From the NCBI RefSeq assembly GCF_002847345.1, contig NZ_LXFV01000010.1, positions 124,001 to 188,000 on the forward strand: DNA of 64,000 nt, given 5' to 3'. A model generated the notes under the pieces. The model was not told where the DNA came from and ran no database searches. It saw only the letters and a program-made list of their open reading frames with translations. Within the stretch, counting starts at the first letter, position 1. Each line of letters begins with the position of its first letter. The position numbers and the translations under genes were made by a program. This document shows positions 40,094-51,377 of the stretch, piece by piece. This stretch comes from Pectobacterium peruviense. GTDB taxonomy: Bacteria > Pseudomonadota > Gammaproteobacteria > Enterobacterales > Enterobacteriaceae.

Positions 40094-42256
40094 TCACATC
40101 GTTTCCAGTCTGGCGTAGGCGGCAACCAGCCATTTAATACCCTGCCCCTGAAACGCGACCTGAAGACGGGCGTGATCGCCGCTGCCTTCCAGATTCACGA
40201 TGGTACCTTCGCCGAATTTCGCATGACGAACTCGTTGTCCCAATTTGTAGCCGCTGTCATTTTGCGTTATCGGCGTGCCAAGGCGCTGGTGATTGACCGG
40301 GCGGGAGACGCTGGCGCGTAACCGCACTTCTTCAACACACTCTTCAGGCAGTTCCCCGACGAATCGGGAAGGCCGATGATAGACTTCTTTGCCATATAAA
40401 CGGCGGGATTCAGCGTAGGTTATCGTCAGCTTTTCCATCGCGCGCGTGACGCCAACATAGGCCAGACGACGCTCTTCTTCCAGACGTCCGCCTTCATCCA
40501 GCGACATCTGGCTAGGGAACATGCCTTCTTCCATGCCGACGATAAACACCTGCGGGAACTCCAGCCCTTTCGCCGAGTGCAACGTCATAAGCTGCACCGC
40601 GTCCTGATTGGCATCCGCCTGACCCTCACCCGCTTCCAGCGCAGCATGCGACAGGAATGCCTGAAGCGGCATCAGATCCTGATCTTCTTCCTGATAGCTG
40701 AACTGGCGCGTAGCCGTCACCAGTTCCTCCAGGTTTTCTACTCGCGCCTGTCCTTTCTCGCCTTTTTCCTGTTCGTACATGCTCCACAGGCCAGAATCTT
40801 TAATCGCCCGGTCGGTTTGCACATGCAGCGGTAGTTCAGAGGTTTCATAGGCCAGCGCATCGATCAATTCGATAAAGCGTTGCAGCGATGCCGCCGCACG
40901 TCCGGCCAGCACCTTCTCCTGCAACAGCACGCGAGTAGATTGCCACAGCGTCAGTTGACGATCGCGCGCCGTCTGGCGCACCACGTCGAGCGTGCGATCG
41001 CCAATTCCGCGCGTCGGCGTATTCACCACACGCTCGAACGCCGCATCGTCATTACGATTGGCGATTAGGCGCAGATAAGATAGCGAATCTCTAATTTCCT
41101 GACGTTCGAAGAAGCGCATTCCGCCGTAGATGCGGTACGGCATACTCTGCTGCAACAGCGCCTCTTCCAGTACGCGCGACTGGGCGTTGCTTCGATACAG
41201 AATGGCGTTATCTTGCAGCGCACCACCGTTTTCCTGCCAGGCTTTAATCCGGTTGACGACGTAGCGTGCCTCATCCAGTTCATTGAACGCGCAGTAAAGC
41301 GAAATCAGTTCACCCTCGACACCATCCGTCCATAGGTTCTTGCCAAGCCGCCCGCCGTTGTGGGCAATCAGGGCATTCGCTGCTTTCAGGATATTGCTGG
41401 TCGAGCGATAGTTCTGCTCCAGACGGATCGTTTCTGCGCCAGCGAAATCTTTCAGGAACAGTTGAATATTTTCGACCTGCGCTCCACGCCAGCCGTAAAT
41501 CGACTGATCGTCATCTCCAACGATCATGACCTTGGCGCTATCACCCGCCAGCATGTGGATCCAGGCGTATTGAATACGGTTGGTATCCTGAAATTCGTCC
41601 ACCAGAATATTGGTAAAACGCTCACGATAGTGATTCAGCACATGCGGCTTGTTCAGCCACAGTTCATGCGCACGCAGCAGCAGTTCGGCGAAGTCCACCA
41701 ATCCGGCGCGATCGCACGCTTCCTGATAGGCTTGATAGACACGCTGCCACGTTTGCTCTATGGGATTGCCGTAGCTTTCAATGTGCTGCGGACGTAAACC
41801 TTCGTCTTTCTTACCGTTGATGAACCACATCGCCTGACGCGGCGGCCACTGCTTCTCATCCAGATTCAGCGCCCGAATGAGCCGTTTTAGCAGGCGCAGC
41901 TGATCGTCGCTGTCCAGAATCTGGAAATCCTGCGGCAGATTGGCATCCATATGGTGCGCGCGCAGCAGACGGTGTGCCAATCCATGGAAGGTGCCAATCC
42001 ACATGCCACCCTGACTGGTGCCGATCAAGTGGTTGATACGATGACGCATCTCCGCTGCGGCTTTGTTGGTAAACGTCACCGCCATGATGGAGTACGGCGA
42101 ACAGTTTTCGACGGACAATAGCCAGGCAATACGATGAACCAGTACCCGAGTCTTGCCGCTGCCTGCCCCTGCCAGCACCAATAAATTGCTGCGCGGCGCG
42201 GCTACCGCGTCACGCTGTTTGTCGTTGAGGCCATCGAGCAGATCAGAAACGTCCAT
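40094..42256 (-). CDS. uvrD: DNA helicase II
   Basis: UvrD is a superfamily 1 3'-5' helicase that removes the incised strand in nucleotide-excision and mismatch repair. Walker A LAGAGSGKT is at residues 29-37, Walker B is DEFQDTN, and the later motifs YGWRGA, QNYRST and TLHSAKGLEF are visible. The length of 720 residues equals E. coli. A LexA-like box lies 54-69 bp upstream. It follows yigB with 82 bp between. Confidence 0.97.
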   Translation of the reverse strand: MDVSDLLDGLNDKQRDAVAAPRSNLLVLAGAGSGKTRVLVHRIAWLLSVENCSPYSIMAVTFTNKAAAEMRHRINHLIGTSQGGMWIGTFHGLAHRLLRAHHMDANLPQDFQILDSDDQLRLLKRLIRALNLDEKQWPPRQAMWFINGKKDEGLRPQHIESYGNPIEQTWQRVYQAYQEACDRAGLVDFAELLLRAHELWLNKPHVLNHYRERFTNILVDEFQDTNRIQYAWIHMLAGDSAKVMIVGDDDQSIYGWRGAQVENIQLFLKDFAGAETIRLEQNYRSTSNILKAANALIAHNGGRLGKNLWTDGVEGELISLYCAFNELDEARYVVNRIKAWQENGGALQDNAILYRSNAQSRVLEEALLQQSMPYRIYGGMRFFERQEIRDSLSYLRLIANRNDDAAFERVVNTPTRGIGDRTLDVVRQTARDRQLTLWQSTRVLLQEKVLAGRAAASLQRFIELIDALAYETSELPLHVQTDRAIKDSGLWSMYEQEKGEKGQARVENLEELVTATRQFSYQEEDQDLMPLQAFLSHAALEAGEGQADANQDAVQLMTLHSAKGLEFPQVFIVGMEEGMFPSQMSLDEGGRLEEERRLAYVGVTRAMEKLTITYAESRRLYGKEVYHRPSRFVGELPEECVEEVRLRASVSRPVNHQRLGTPITQNDSGYKLGQRVRHAKFGEGTIVNLEGSGDHARLQVAFQGQGIKWLVAAYARLETM

Positions 42257-42309
42257 AGGTACGGGTTATCCGGTGACGGGAAACACCGCGCACATAAGGG
42301 GCGTTTCCA

Positions 42310-42325
42310 CTGGTAATTTATACAG
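42310..42325. promoter_or_regulatory. LexA-like box before uvrD
   Basis: CTGGTAATTTATACAG fits CTGT-N8-ACAG with one mismatch. Its place between yigB and uvrD suits SOS control of uvrD, known in E. coli. Confidence 0.6.
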
Positions 42326-42338
42326 ACTAATGCGGTGA

Positions 42339-43055
42339 TTATAGCAATGCCGACAGCGATGCCAACCGCGAAATTTCAATATGCGGTAGCAGCCGAGCGT
42401 CACCAATCTGTGTCAGGCTGCCTTCACGCAGGTTAATCCAGCAGGCTTGCATACCGCAGCGGATCGACCCCGCGACATCGGTCGTGAGATCGTCGCCGAC
42501 ATGCAGGATCTCATGCAAAGGCAGGTTGAGTTTTTCCGCCGCCAGATGGTACATATCGTCAAACGGCTTGGCGCGACCGTGCGGGCCGGCACGCAGGATG
42601 AAAGAAAAATAGCGATCGAGACCAAACCGATGCGGCTCAGCATTGCCATTGGTAATCGCCGCCAGCGGCACTTTCTCGGCTAATGCTGCCAACGTCTGGT
42701 GCGTCTCTTCCGTAATCGTAATCTGACTACGCCAGTGGGCAAAGTTTTCCATTGCCGCTTTTGCGCCACTCTTCGACTCCGCGGCACTCAGGCCACGTTC
42801 TAACATTGCCAGCTCAGCCGCACGGCGACGCCATTCAGTGACGTCGTGATAGATGTCCGGCTCGCGTTCCAGCAAGGTCTGGCGTAAGTTTTGGAAATCA
42901 TCCGCCTGAAAATCACGAAGCGCAGGATGGTACTCTTGCAAGAAGCGGATTGACTCTTGCCCCGTGCGTCGAATGACGTCCGCGTTATCGTACAGCGTGT
43001 CATCCAGATCGAACGTGATCGCACGGATCGGGCCAAGAGATCGGTAAAAATGCAT
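42339..43055 (-). CDS. yigB: HAD-family flavin mononucleotide phosphatase YigB
   Basis: This 238-residue HAD phosphatase has the catalytic DLDDTLYDN near residue 16 and [10 protein letters not shown] near the C-terminus. E. coli YigB hydrolyses FMN and other phosphates. Its start overlaps the xerC stop by one base (TGATG), so it is translated with the dapF-yigA-xerC operon. Confidence 0.93.
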   Translation of the reverse strand: MHFYRSLGPIRAITFDLDDTLYDNADVIRRTGQESIRFLQEYHPALRDFQADDFQNLRQTLLEREPDIYHDVTEWRRRAAELAMLERGLSAAESKSGAKAAMENFAHWRSQITITEETHQTLAALAEKVPLAAITNGNAEPHRFGLDRYFSFILRAGPHGRAKPFDDMYHLAAEKLNLPLHEILHVGDDLTTDVAGSIRCGMQACWINLREGSLTQIGDARLLPHIEISRLASLSALL

Positions 43056-43990
43056 CAGGGTTTCCCTCGTTTGGCGCGTGGATGCGCAGCATCGTACACG
43101 GAGGCTAAATGTTGAAAATCAAGATGGGTATAAATCTGCGTCGTAGTCAGATTGGCATGACCGAGCAGCTCTTGAACTGCACGTAAATCACCGCTGGATT
43201 CCAGCATGTGCGTCGCAAAGGAGTGGCGTAGCTTATGCGGGTGAACATGGCTATTGATACCCTGCTTAACGCCCCATTCGGCAAAACGCTTTTGCACGTT
43301 GCGCATCGAAATGCGTCGCCCCTGATTGGAGATAAACACGGCATCATCCTGTGGACCGAACAGTTCGCGCAGCGCCAGCCAGCGTTCCAGCCAGGTTACT
43401 GCCGTTTTTCCTATCGGTAATTTTCGCTCTTTGCTGCCTTTCCCCATTACCCAGACTTCGCCGCTTGCCAGATCGATATGCTGATAATCCATGCCGACCA
43501 GCTCTGCCAGACGAAGGCCCGCGCCGTACATCACTTCCAGCATCGTACGGTCACGCACCGCAAGGGGATCGTCCAGATCGATCTCCAGCAGGCGATTCAC
43601 CTCATCGACATCCATATTCTTTGGCAAAGGACGTCCGGCTCTCGGCGTGGATACCCCTTTGGCTGGGTTTGCCGTCAGTACACCGCGTGACACCATCCAG
43701 TCGAGAAAGCTGCGCAACGCCGATAAACGGAGCGCCAGACTTCCTGAATGTAACCCATCGCGCTTACTGCGGGACACCACGGCGCGCACGCCAGAAGCAT
43801 CCAGCTTGCGCCAGTCAGCGACACCTGCAGCGGAGAGTATTGTGATAACCGCAGATAATTGGCGCGAATAGCTGGTCAGTGTCAACGGGCTTAACTGGCG
43901 TTCTACTTTCAGATAGCGCAGGAACGCATCAACATCGGTTTGTAGAGGAGAAGAGGAAGGTGCCTCCGATGATGCAGGCTGTCGGCTCAT
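43055..43990 (-). CDS. xerC: tyrosine recombinase XerC
   Basis: XerC with XerD resolves chromosome dimers at dif sites. A SAM-like N-terminal DNA-binding domain is followed by the catalytic core: Arg in [10 protein letters not shown], the [10 protein letters not shown] box with His and Arg, [10 protein letters not shown] with His, and nucleophile Tyr287 in QIYTHLD. The length is 311 residues. It overlaps yigA by 4 nt (ATGA). Confidence 0.96.
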   Translation of the reverse strand: MSRQPASSEAPSSSPLQTDVDAFLRYLKVERQLSPLTLTSYSRQLSAVITILSAAGVADWRKLDASGVRAVVSRSKRDGLHSGSLALRLSALRSFLDWMVSRGVLTANPAKGVSTPRAGRPLPKNMDVDEVNRLLEIDLDDPLAVRDRTMLEVMYGAGLRLAELVGMDYQHIDLASGEVWVMGKGSKERKLPIGKTAVTWLERWLALRELFGPQDDAVFISNQGRRISMRNVQKRFAEWGVKQGINSHVHPHKLRHSFATHMLESSGDLRAVQELLGHANLTTTQIYTHLDFQHLASVYDAAHPRAKRGKP

Positions 43991-44691
43991 ACCCGCTCAA
44001 CCCAGCGCGCCAGCATCGCTGGTAGCATCATGGCCATTTGCTGTAGCAGTACGGTTCCCATGCCATCCTGATAATGATGGCTGTCACGGCTGCTGAAAAT
44101 CAGCACGCCCAAATCGTGATAGTTTCCCATCAGCGACAGCGCAACCGAACCAACCTGCCGAGCCTGCGGTAGCAGAAGCAACAGCTCCGGCCCATTCAGG
44201 CTGCCAAGGTAGTGGTTCTGTTGTCCGAAGCGCTGAATGCGCAACGGCTCAAACGTGGAACGGTTTAACCCAAGGTGGGTAAAGCCGGAAGGTGCACCAA
44301 TGCGCCATTTGTCGCTAAACAGACGAACCGTTGCCCCCGCCAGACCAAGCTGACGCGCCCAGCGCTGCAAGCGGTCCAACATGTCTGTCAGGCTTTCCGC
44401 CGATGCCAATTCAGTTTGTAGCCCAAGCAGGCGATTGAACAGCACCTCGTTTGCGCCCGCTTGCTCCATCAACAGCGTGATTTCTTCCTCAAGCTGAGTG
44501 ATGTGGTTACGCTGGCGTGCTAGTTGCCATTCCACCAGCGACACGGTTCCCCTGACAGGATGAGGAACACGCATCTGCTCGACGGGACGCGCATTGCGGA
44601 TAAAAAAATCAGGATTTTGTTGCAGGAACTGCAAAACCATCTCGTCACTGAGTGCGATCTCGCGTTCTGCCTGTTCCTCGACATTCTTCAT
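43987..44691 (-). CDS. yigA: DUF484 family protein
   Basis: This protein of 234 residues is a DUF484 (GAF-like) protein always found between dapF and xerC in enterobacteria. The function is unknown. A predicted coiled coil ([20 protein letters not shown] region) precedes a GAF-type domain. I chose ATG 44691 ([10 protein letters not shown]), which overlaps the dapF stop by 4 nt; the much longer open frame runs back inside dapF in another frame and is not real. Confidence 0.9.
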   Translation of the reverse strand: MKNVEEQAEREIALSDEMVLQFLQQNPDFFIRNARPVEQMRVPHPVRGTVSLVEWQLARQRNHITQLEEEITLLMEQAGANEVLFNRLLGLQTELASAESLTDMLDRLQRWARQLGLAGATVRLFSDKWRIGAPSGFTHLGLNRSTFEPLRIQRFGQQNHYLGSLNGPELLLLLPQARQVGSVALSLMGNYHDLGVLIFSSRDSHHYQDGMGTVLLQQMAMMLPAMLARWVERV

Positions 44692-45512
44692 AAATGAATA
44701 AATCCATCGTAGACATGCGTTGCAGGCCCGGTCATGAATAACGGATGTCCCGGCCCATCCCACTGAATATCCAACTCCCCGCCCGGCAGCGATACGCGAA
44801 CTTTCGCGGACAATAACCCCTGCTGGATCCCAACCGCCACGGCCGCACACGCACCGCTACCACACGCCTGCGTTTCTCCCGCACCGCGCTCGTACACACG
44901 CAGACGGACAGTCTGGCTATCGACGATCTGCATAAAACCGATATTGGCGCGCTCAGGAAAACGCTCGTGACTTTCCAGCAGCGGCCCTAGTGTTTCCACC
45001 TTCGCTGTTGCCACATCCTCAACCTGAATCACACAGTGCGGGTTGCCCATCGACACCACGCCACACAGTACCGTGTGTTCGTCGGCACGCATGATGTAGG
45101 TTTTCTCCGCCTTGACCGCGCGAAAAGGCACCTGTTGCGGCTCGAAATTCGGTTCGCCCATGTTGACGCGAACCAGTTCATCGTCGGTCACAGACAGCAC
45201 CATTCGGCCAGTCTGCGTACTGACGGCGATATCACGCTTGTTGGTTAACCCTTTCAAGCGAACAAAGCGAGCAAAGCAGCGCGCGCCATTACCGCACTGC
45301 GCCACTTCGCTGCCATCCGCATTAAAAATACGGTAATGAAAATCCAGCTCAGGATCGTAGGGCGGCTCAACCACCAACAGTTGATCGAATCCCACACCAC
45401 AGTGTCGATCCGCCAAGCGGCGAATCAATTCGGGTGAAAAATAAACGTTTTGCGTAACGGCATCAACAACCATGAAATCGTTGCCTAACCCGTGCATCTT
45501 AGCGAACTGCAT
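44688..45512 (-). CDS. dapF: diaminopimelate epimerase
   Basis: DapF interconverts LL- and meso-diaminopimelate for lysine and peptidoglycan. It is a cofactor-free racemase with two catalytic cysteines: Cys73 in AQCGNGARC and the second in [10 protein letters not shown] near residue 217. The length of 274 residues equals E. coli. It heads the dapF-yigA-xerC-yigB operon and lies about 77 bp after lptM. Confidence 0.97.
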   Translation of the reverse strand: MQFAKMHGLGNDFMVVDAVTQNVYFSPELIRRLADRHCGVGFDQLLVVEPPYDPELDFHYRIFNADGSEVAQCGNGARCFARFVRLKGLTNKRDIAVSTQTGRMVLSVTDDELVRVNMGEPNFEPQQVPFRAVKAEKTYIMRADEHTVLCGVVSMGNPHCVIQVEDVATAKVETLGPLLESHERFPERANIGFMQIVDSQTVRLRVYERGAGETQACGSGACAAVAVGIQQGLLSAKVRVSLPGGELDIQWDGPGHPLFMTGPATHVYDGFIHL

Positions 45513-45589
45513 TATCCTGACTCCCCCGCTTGCTTAACCGGGCGCGATAAACATCTACGTGACCTGTTATTTATTATTACCGTCACGCA

Positions 45590-45757
45590 TTAAGGACGTA
45601 TTGACGCTTTATTTTGTGGCGGCTGGTTCTCATTCTGCTGAGTCGTTGACGCACCGGATTTGCCGTCGGCAGGCATATACAGCGGACCTTTCAGGCCACA
45701 ACCCAATAAACTCACTACTGCTAACACCAGAAAAAATGGGCGAAGTACGTTCTTCAT
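45590..45757 (-). CDS. lptM: small outer-membrane lipoprotein LptM (YifL)
   Basis: This protein of 55 residues has a signal peptide with lipobox LLGC (Cys20) followed by GLKGPLYMP, the conserved LptM core. LptM stabilises oxidative maturation of the LptD/LptE lipopolysaccharide translocon. I chose ATG 45757 (MKNVLRPFF) rather than 45775. It is co-directional with dapF and divergent from cyaY, as in E. coli. Confidence 0.88.
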   Translation of the reverse strand: MKNVLRPFFLVLAVVSLLGCGLKGPLYMPADGKSGASTTQQNENQPPQNKASIRP

Positions 45758-45834
45758 CACGTTAAGACCTGTCATTAATACTCGTATGTTCTCTATAATC
45801 GCAGGTGGATCATGAAAATCAATAGGAATCGAAA

Positions 45835-46155
45835 ATGAACGATAGCGAGTTCCACCAATTAGCCGACGAACTCATGCTTCAGTTGGAAGAAACGCTGGAT
45901 CGATTTGAGGGTGATGCCGACATTGATTACGAGATCAACGGCGGCGTGATGACGCTGAGTTTTGAGAACGGCAGCAAAATCGTGATTAATCGGCAGGAAC
46001 CTCTGCACCAAATTTGGCTGGCGACCAAAACGGGCGGTTATCACTTTAGCCTTCAGGAAACGCGCTGGATATGCGATCGCAGCGGTGAGGATTTTATCGC
46101 GCTGCTGTCATCAGCCTGTTCGGCTCAGGCTGGGGAAACCGTCCACTTCGAGTAA
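45835..46155 (+). CDS. cyaY: frataxin homologue CyaY
   Basis: This 106-residue acidic protein of the frataxin family binds iron and modulates the cysteine desulfurase IscS in Fe-S assembly. The N-terminal acidic helix ([22 protein letters not shown]) and the conserved strands [25 protein letters not shown] are clear. It is a single gene, divergent from lptM. Confidence 0.96.
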   Translation: MNDSEFHQLADELMLQLEETLDRFEGDADIDYEINGGVMTLSFENGSKIVINRQEPLHQIWLATKTGGYHFSLQETRWICDRSGEDFIALLSSACSAQAGETVHFE

Positions 46156-46207
46156 CCTTCTCTGTCTTCATGGCACCGCAACTCATGGTATTGCGATGCC
46201 TCGAACA

Positions 46208-47374
46208 TCAGCGCCGTCCCAGCACTATCAGCGCCAGTACCAGCAGCATGCCGATACCGACCATATTCACCAGCGGCCAGCCGCTGGCCAGCGCCATCAT
46301 GCTACCGGCAGACAGCGAAGCCAACGCGTTAGGCACATACACCACCAGCGAGTTAATGCCCTGCAAACGGGATTTATGCACTGAATGCGTAAAGGCGTTC
46401 AGCATAAATGTCCCGCCGTTGAACATAAACGCCCACCCGATACCAAACAGCACCAGCGCAAAAAGGAAGTGCCAAAACGTTAAACCACTCAGCGCTACCG
46501 CCACACCGACAACGTTACATACCATGCCGATCGCCACGACCTGAACCGGCGTCAGCCGCTTCGCCAACAGCACGAGCAACAGAGCGGGGGCATACATCGC
46601 AACAAAATGCCATTGCAAAACCGTCGCGCTATGGCTGACGGAAAAATGGTGCTGATGCATCGCTAGCGGCGCTGAGTTCATGAGCAGTGTCATCACCACA
46701 AATCCGACAGAACAGCTTACCGTGCCTAACACAAACGCCCGATTTTTCAGGATCGCCGCCAGCGACTCACTACGCTGAGCACTAGCCGTAACAATCGGCA
46801 TCGGGGGTAACTTAAGGCCAAGCAGCAGCAATGACGTGATAACGCAGATAACCCCAGCAGCGATAAAACTGCCGAGAAACGGGTATGAAGTCCAAAGCTG
46901 AGAAGCCTGACTGGCCGCGAACGGGCCAAGGAAGCCGCCCAAGATACCCCCGCTGATCACCCATGATATCGCCCGGTTTTTCTGCTGATTCTCAGTAAAG
47001 ATTTCGGCAGCCGCGAAACGATAATATTGATTGAAGGCGCAGGACATCCCCAGAACAAACGTTGAAAACACAAAGAATGAGAAGCTGTGTAGCACAATCG
47101 CCAGCGCCGCCAAAAGCGCCCCCGCCAGCCCCAGTAGCGTGCCGATGATGAACGTATTGCGCCTGCCATATTTCGTCATCAATGAAGAAACGGCGTAAAT
47201 CATCAGCGCCGCGCCACATACCGTCGCAGTAATCGGTAATGTAGTCAGCAGCGGAACTGGCGTCATCGATACGCCAACCAGCGTGGAACACAGCGTCATC
47301 AGGGAAATAATACTGCCGGTCAGCCCTTGTCCGAGCGCCAGCAGTATCAGATTTCGGCGTTGCAACGAATCCAT
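46208..47374 (-). CDS. MFS transporter of unknown substrate
   Basis: This protein of 388 residues has about 12 membrane helices and an MFS loop-2/3 motif SSLMTKYGRRNTFI near residue 65-75. The substrate is unknown; it looks like a YbjJ/UMF-type or sugar-type facilitator. ATG 47374 has AGGA about 8 nt upstream; a TTG one codon earlier was not used. It lies 48 bp after cyaA on the same strand, so it may be transcribed with it. It is absent from this place in E. coli. Confidence 0.8.
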   Translation of the reverse strand: MDSLQRRNLILLALGQGLTGSIISLMTLCSTLVGVSMTPVPLLTTLPITATVCGAALMIYAVSSLMTKYGRRNTFIIGTLLGLAGALLAALAIVLHSFSFFVFSTFVLGMSCAFNQYYRFAAAEIFTENQQKNRAISWVISGGILGGFLGPFAASQASQLWTSYPFLGSFIAAGVICVITSLLLLGLKLPPMPIVTASAQRSESLAAILKNRAFVLGTVSCSVGFVVMTLLMNSAPLAMHQHHFSVSHSATVLQWHFVAMYAPALLLVLLAKRLTPVQVVAIGMVCNVVGVAVALSGLTFWHFLFALVLFGIGWAFMFNGGTFMLNAFTHSVHKSRLQGINSLVVYVPNALASLSAGSMMALASGWPLVNMVGIGMLLVLALIVLGRR

Positions 47375-47422
47375 CAATACATCCTTTTCTGAATGCGCTG
47401 AAAGCCGAGTGTCAGGACGTGA

Positions 47423-49978
47423 CTATAAGATTTGTAGCCGCTGCTTCATCGTCATCACCTCATCATCCACCACGGGCGTAATGCACAGATGAGAAAGCGC
47501 GCTGCTGCGGAACGGAATCACCTGCGTGCGGCCGTCCAACTGTACGATCTGGTAGAACTGCGGCAGGTTGAAATTGATAAAGCTAGAACCGTAAGTAAAG
47601 CGGTCATGCGAAGACGAATAGAAGCGGCTGACATCGCGCACCAGCTCTTCTTTACTGCCTTCACAATGGTGATACACCTCGACGCGATTCGACTCATCCA
47701 GAATATAGATATTAAAGCCCTGATTTTCCGTCAGATCTTCAAAGAAGAATTGGATGATCCCTTCGCTAGCAACACCATCGACTACTGGCGGTAAATGCAC
47801 ATGGTTGGTTTCAACCTGAACCGGCTGGCCTTGCAGCTTGTTGTTGGAAATCGCGCCATAAAATTCTACGGCATTTTCCAGCTTCTGTACCGACACACTC
47901 AGCCGCTCAAAGAACAGCCCCCAGGTTTGGCCTGCGACTTTCACCGCTTTGAAGCGACCTGGCTCCTGACGTGTACTGGTCAAACGCAGCTCAATGCATT
48001 CGGAAACCAGCTGCTGCACGCGAGTACGGATCAACCCACGTAGGTGCTGGCTATAGCAGAACACTTCCAGTGATTCCGGCAGCGCGGCATCCTGATGCAT
48101 TTTGCCCAGAATGGTTTTCAATGCTTCCAACACCGCCTGCTCGCCGCTGAAATGTAGCGTACGCACTTCGTTCCACGAGTTGCGATACAGCAGGTCGATA
48201 CTGCCAACCAGACACTGCTGCTGTTGGCCGAAGCTGAACACGTCCAGATGACGGAAATCGAAATGCACCACCTGATTGCGGAAAGCTGCCGTCGGATCGT
48301 GTTCCAGATTGACGATAATCGCCAGATGACGAATTTCACACGGGCTGTACAGCGCCTTCGGCGTTGGTGCAGGCAGGCGTAGTGGGAAGTGGCTGGCGAC
48401 ATCGTCCACCAGCGCTTGCAGGCGCGTGATGTCACACAGTTCATTACCTTTGATGTACAGACGCGTGCTCGGCGTCAGCAAACCATTAAAATACGCCCAC
48501 GCCACCAGCTTGTTCAGGTAACGGTTATATTCCAGCGGCTGATGGCTGATGATCGCATCCATCGACGGAGCCTGATTGTACAGGTACCAGCCGGAACGGT
48601 TCGCTCGACCAGGCGGAACATAAATAAAGGTTAAATTTGGCTCTGACAAATCGGGCGAAATTTGTGGGTTCAGCAGGGTAACTTTACCCGGCAGTGCTTC
48701 AAACGCGGCGTACAGTTTACGGGTCAACACACCGATATCCTGGGGGCTAGCGCTGACGCTCAGATTATTACGGCGAGCGAAGCGAATCAGGTTGCGGTAA
48801 GTCTGCATCATCGCATCCAACAGCTCATTATGCGCTTCGCGTACCTGTTCGATTTTCCAGTTAGCGCGGTTATCCAGCATTGCCAGATGTTCGTCGCTCC
48901 AGCCCCACTCTTGTACTAGTTGGCTCAGAATCTGGCGACGCCAGCCGACGCAGGCTTGTTCTCTGGAGAGCTTTTCACACACTTTTAAATAGAAACATCG
49001 ACGCGCCAGATCGAGGCGCGTGGGATCGTTGATCGCCGTCAGATAGTGCGTTACGCGATCCAACATCATGCAGTAAGGATCGAGACCGAAAGAGACAATT
49101 TCGCCGTCATGCAGCCGTTTTTTAATTTCGGTCGAAAGCAGGCTAGTATCTGGGTATTCCCAAGAATAGGCTTCCAACAGCAGTGTTTTCAGTACCGCTT
49201 TATACGGAGAATCGATGCTTTTATAGAGCTGCCAGAGGCTCGCGCCGAAATACTCTTCCGCCGACAGCGTACTTAAGCCACCTAAATCCATCCACTCGTT
49301 CGGTGCCAGTGCCCCCTGCGAGTACAGCGACAGCACATATTCGTCGTAGTGGGATTCTTCTTCGACCGGCACCATGTTCCACAGAATGCGTTTACCGGCC
49401 ATACGCACGGCAGTACGGTAGAATTCGTCGAGTAACAGGATGTGCTGCATGGTGCCGCAGTCTTCACCACCCAGGCTACCACTTTCATTGTGACGGAAAC
49501 GGCTTTCATCCATCAGGAAGAAGCTAACCTCAGCGCCCTGAGAGGCTGCCCACTGCTCTAGCAGCGTACATTTCTTCTGTAGGAGTTGGCGTTCTTCGCT
49601 ATCAAGCCAAGATTGGTGGCACACCCAGATATCGAGATCGGAGCTACAGCTCTGCCCGATAGACGAGGTGCTCCCCATTGAATAGATGCCTGTGATCGGC
49701 AGTTCGCCCTGCGGATGAGAACTGTCAAACTGACCCCAGCGCAATGCGATGCCATCAAGGTACTGTTGTTGCTTTTCATCAGGCGCGTGAGTGCAGATAC
49801 CGTGAGGCACCTTGCCTTCAAGGTAGCCGGGCATCAACGGGTGATGATGATGTAATAAAATGGGCAGAAGACTGTAAACCTGCTGAAAAGCGGGCTTCAT
49901 TGCTCCCAGAGCACGGTCAACACGCAGTTGGTTGATCGCATCCAGTCTTTGCTTCAAAGTCTCGATGTAGAAGTACAA
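47423..49978 (-). CDS. cyaA: class I adenylate cyclase
   Basis: CyaA makes cAMP and is activated through phosphorylated EIIA-Glc. The catalytic signature [19 protein letters not shown] lies near residue 95-115 in the N-terminal half. The 851-residue protein follows E. coli CyaA except for the last 25 residues, which differ completely. The start codon is TTG (49978), as in E. coli, preceded by AGGCGAG; weak initiation is known to limit CyaA. A CRP site lies about 100 bp upstream for negative feedback. Confidence 0.96.
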   Translation of the reverse strand: MYFYIETLKQRLDAINQLRVDRALGAMKPAFQQVYSLLPILLHHHHPLMPGYLEGKVPHGICTHAPDEKQQQYLDGIALRWGQFDSSHPQGELPITGIYSMGSTSSIGQSCSSDLDIWVCHQSWLDSEERQLLQKKCTLLEQWAASQGAEVSFFLMDESRFRHNESGSLGGEDCGTMQHILLLDEFYRTAVRMAGKRILWNMVPVEEESHYDEYVLSLYSQGALAPNEWMDLGGLSTLSAEEYFGASLWQLYKSIDSPYKAVLKTLLLEAYSWEYPDTSLLSTEIKKRLHDGEIVSFGLDPYCMMLDRVTHYLTAINDPTRLDLARRCFYLKVCEKLSREQACVGWRRQILSQLVQEWGWSDEHLAMLDNRANWKIEQVREAHNELLDAMMQTYRNLIRFARRNNLSVSASPQDIGVLTRKLYAAFEALPGKVTLLNPQISPDLSEPNLTFIYVPPGRANRSGWYLYNQAPSMDAIISHQPLEYNRYLNKLVAWAYFNGLLTPSTRLYIKGNELCDITRLQALVDDVASHFPLRLPAPTPKALYSPCEIRHLAIIVNLEHDPTAAFRNQVVHFDFRHLDVFSFGQQQQCLVGSIDLLYRNSWNEVRTLHFSGEQAVLEALKTILGKMHQDAALPESLEVFCYSQHLRGLIRTRVQQLVSECIELRLTSTRQEPGRFKAVKVAGQTWGLFFERLSVSVQKLENAVEFYGAISNNKLQGQPVQVETNHVHLPPVVDGVASEGIIQFFFEDLTENQGFNIYILDESNRVEVYHHCEGSKEELVRDVSRFYSSSHDRFTYGSSFINFNLPQFYQIVQLDGRTQVIPFRSSALSHLCITPVVDDEVMTMKQRLQIL

Positions 49979-50076
49979 GACGTCTCGCCTGATTTATCCC
50001 AGTGCCTAGAAAAACCCCGTGTTCCAAATTCGCCAATGATAAAATTAGAAGAATGTTTAGCGAATTATTGCTGGAA

Positions 50077-50097
50077 ACGTGATCAATTTAACACCTT
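50077..50097. promoter_or_regulatory. CRP site of the cyaA promoter
   Basis: On the minus strand AGGTGTTAAATTGATCACGTT is nearly identical to the remembered E. coli cyaA P2 CRP site. It lies 99-119 bp before the cyaA TTG start, allowing repression by cAMP-CRP. Confidence 0.75.
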
Positions 50098-50194
50098 GCT
50101 GATTGGGCGTAAAGAAAGTAAAGAAAGTTAGACTTACCTATCTTGCTTTATTACGAATTTCTCTACCCGACTGCATCAGCACGGCTTCCTTACT

Positions 50195-50316
<122 letters not shown>

Positions 50317-50435
50317 CTAGATTTGCGGCACCCAAATTTCAGACCGTTTTAAAGGCGCACCGCGAATGCCCACAACCTGACACCAACGCACCATCAGTGA
50401 TACGATGGCGGAAAATGATAAAAACGGTATCAAGC

Positions 50436-51377
50436 ATGTTAGCCAATATTATTAGAATTGCCACCCGACAAAGCCCGCTAGCCTTATGGCAAGCACGATA
50501 TGTTCAGCAGTGTTTGAACCATCTCTATTCCGATTTACAGGTGGAACTGGTGCCGATGGTAACCCGCGGCGACATCATCCTGGATACGCCATTGGCAAAG
50601 GTCGGTGGTAAGGGATTGTTTGTTAAAGAGCTGGAATTGGCGCTGCTTGAAGGACGCGCTGATATCGCCGTCCACTCCATGAAAGATGTGCCTGTCGAAT
50701 TCCCCGATGGCCTCGGCCTGACCACTATTTGCGAACGCGACGACCCGCGCGACGCTTTTGTTTCCAATCATTACGACAGCCTCGAGCAATTACCGGAAGG
50801 CAGCTGTGTTGGTACGTCCAGCCTGCGCCGCCAGTGCCAACTACGCGCTCGACGTCCCGATCTGGTGATTCGTGATTTGCGCGGCAATGTCGGAACGCGT
50901 CTGGCAAAATTGGACAACGGCGAGTATGACGCCATTATTCTTGCTGTCGCCGGCCTGAAACGTCTTGGCCTTGAAGAACGTATTCGCTGCGCGTTAAGCC
51001 CGGAAGAGTCTCTGCCAGCCGTCGGACAAGGCGCTATCGGCATCGAATGCCGTTTAGATGACGATCGCATTCGCCAACTCCTTGCCCCACTCAATCACAC
51101 CGATACCGCTGCCCGCGTACTGGCTGAGCGTGCGATGAATGTGCGCCTTGAAGGCGGCTGTCAGGTGCCGATTGGCAGCTACGCCGAACTGGAAGGCGAT
51201 ACGCTGTGGTTACGCGCACTGGTTGGCGCACCGGATGGCAGCCAAATGATCGTCGGTGAGCGGAAAGGAAGCGTCTCAGACGCTGAAAAAATCGGCACTG
51301 AACTGGCTGAAGAACTGTTGGCAAAAGGAGCCAGCGCAATCCTTCAGGCCGTTTATCAAGGGCAAAGCTCATCATGA
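50436..51377 (+). CDS. hemC: porphobilinogen deaminase (hydroxymethylbilane synthase)
   Basis: HemC joins four porphobilinogens into hydroxymethylbilane. The dipyrromethane cofactor is attached to Cys242 in [11 protein letters not shown], the E. coli position. The conserved [21 protein letters not shown] and GTSSLRRQ motifs are present. I chose ATG 50436 ([10 protein letters not shown]), matching E. coli; codons back to 50397 are open. The length is 313 residues. First gene of hemCDXY, divergent from cyaA. Confidence 0.96.
   Translation: MLANIIRIATRQSPLALWQARYVQQCLNHLYSDLQVELVPMVTRGDIILDTPLAKVGGKGLFVKELELALLEGRADIAVHSMKDVPVEFPDGLGLTTICERDDPRDAFVSNHYDSLEQLPEGSCVGTSSLRRQCQLRARRPDLVIRDLRGNVGTRLAKLDNGEYDAIILAVAGLKRLGLEERIRCALSPEESLPAVGQGAIGIECRLDDDRIRQLLAPLNHTDTAARVLAERAMNVRLEGGCQVPIGSYAELEGDTLWLRALVGAPDGSQMIVGERKGSVSDAEKIGTELAEELLAKGASAILQAVYQGQSSS

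Noticed and set aside
43987-44850. longer yigA start at 44850
   Set aside because: The extra 53 codons lie inside dapF in another frame; ATG 44691 overlaps the dapF stop by 4 nt, the usual operon arrangement.
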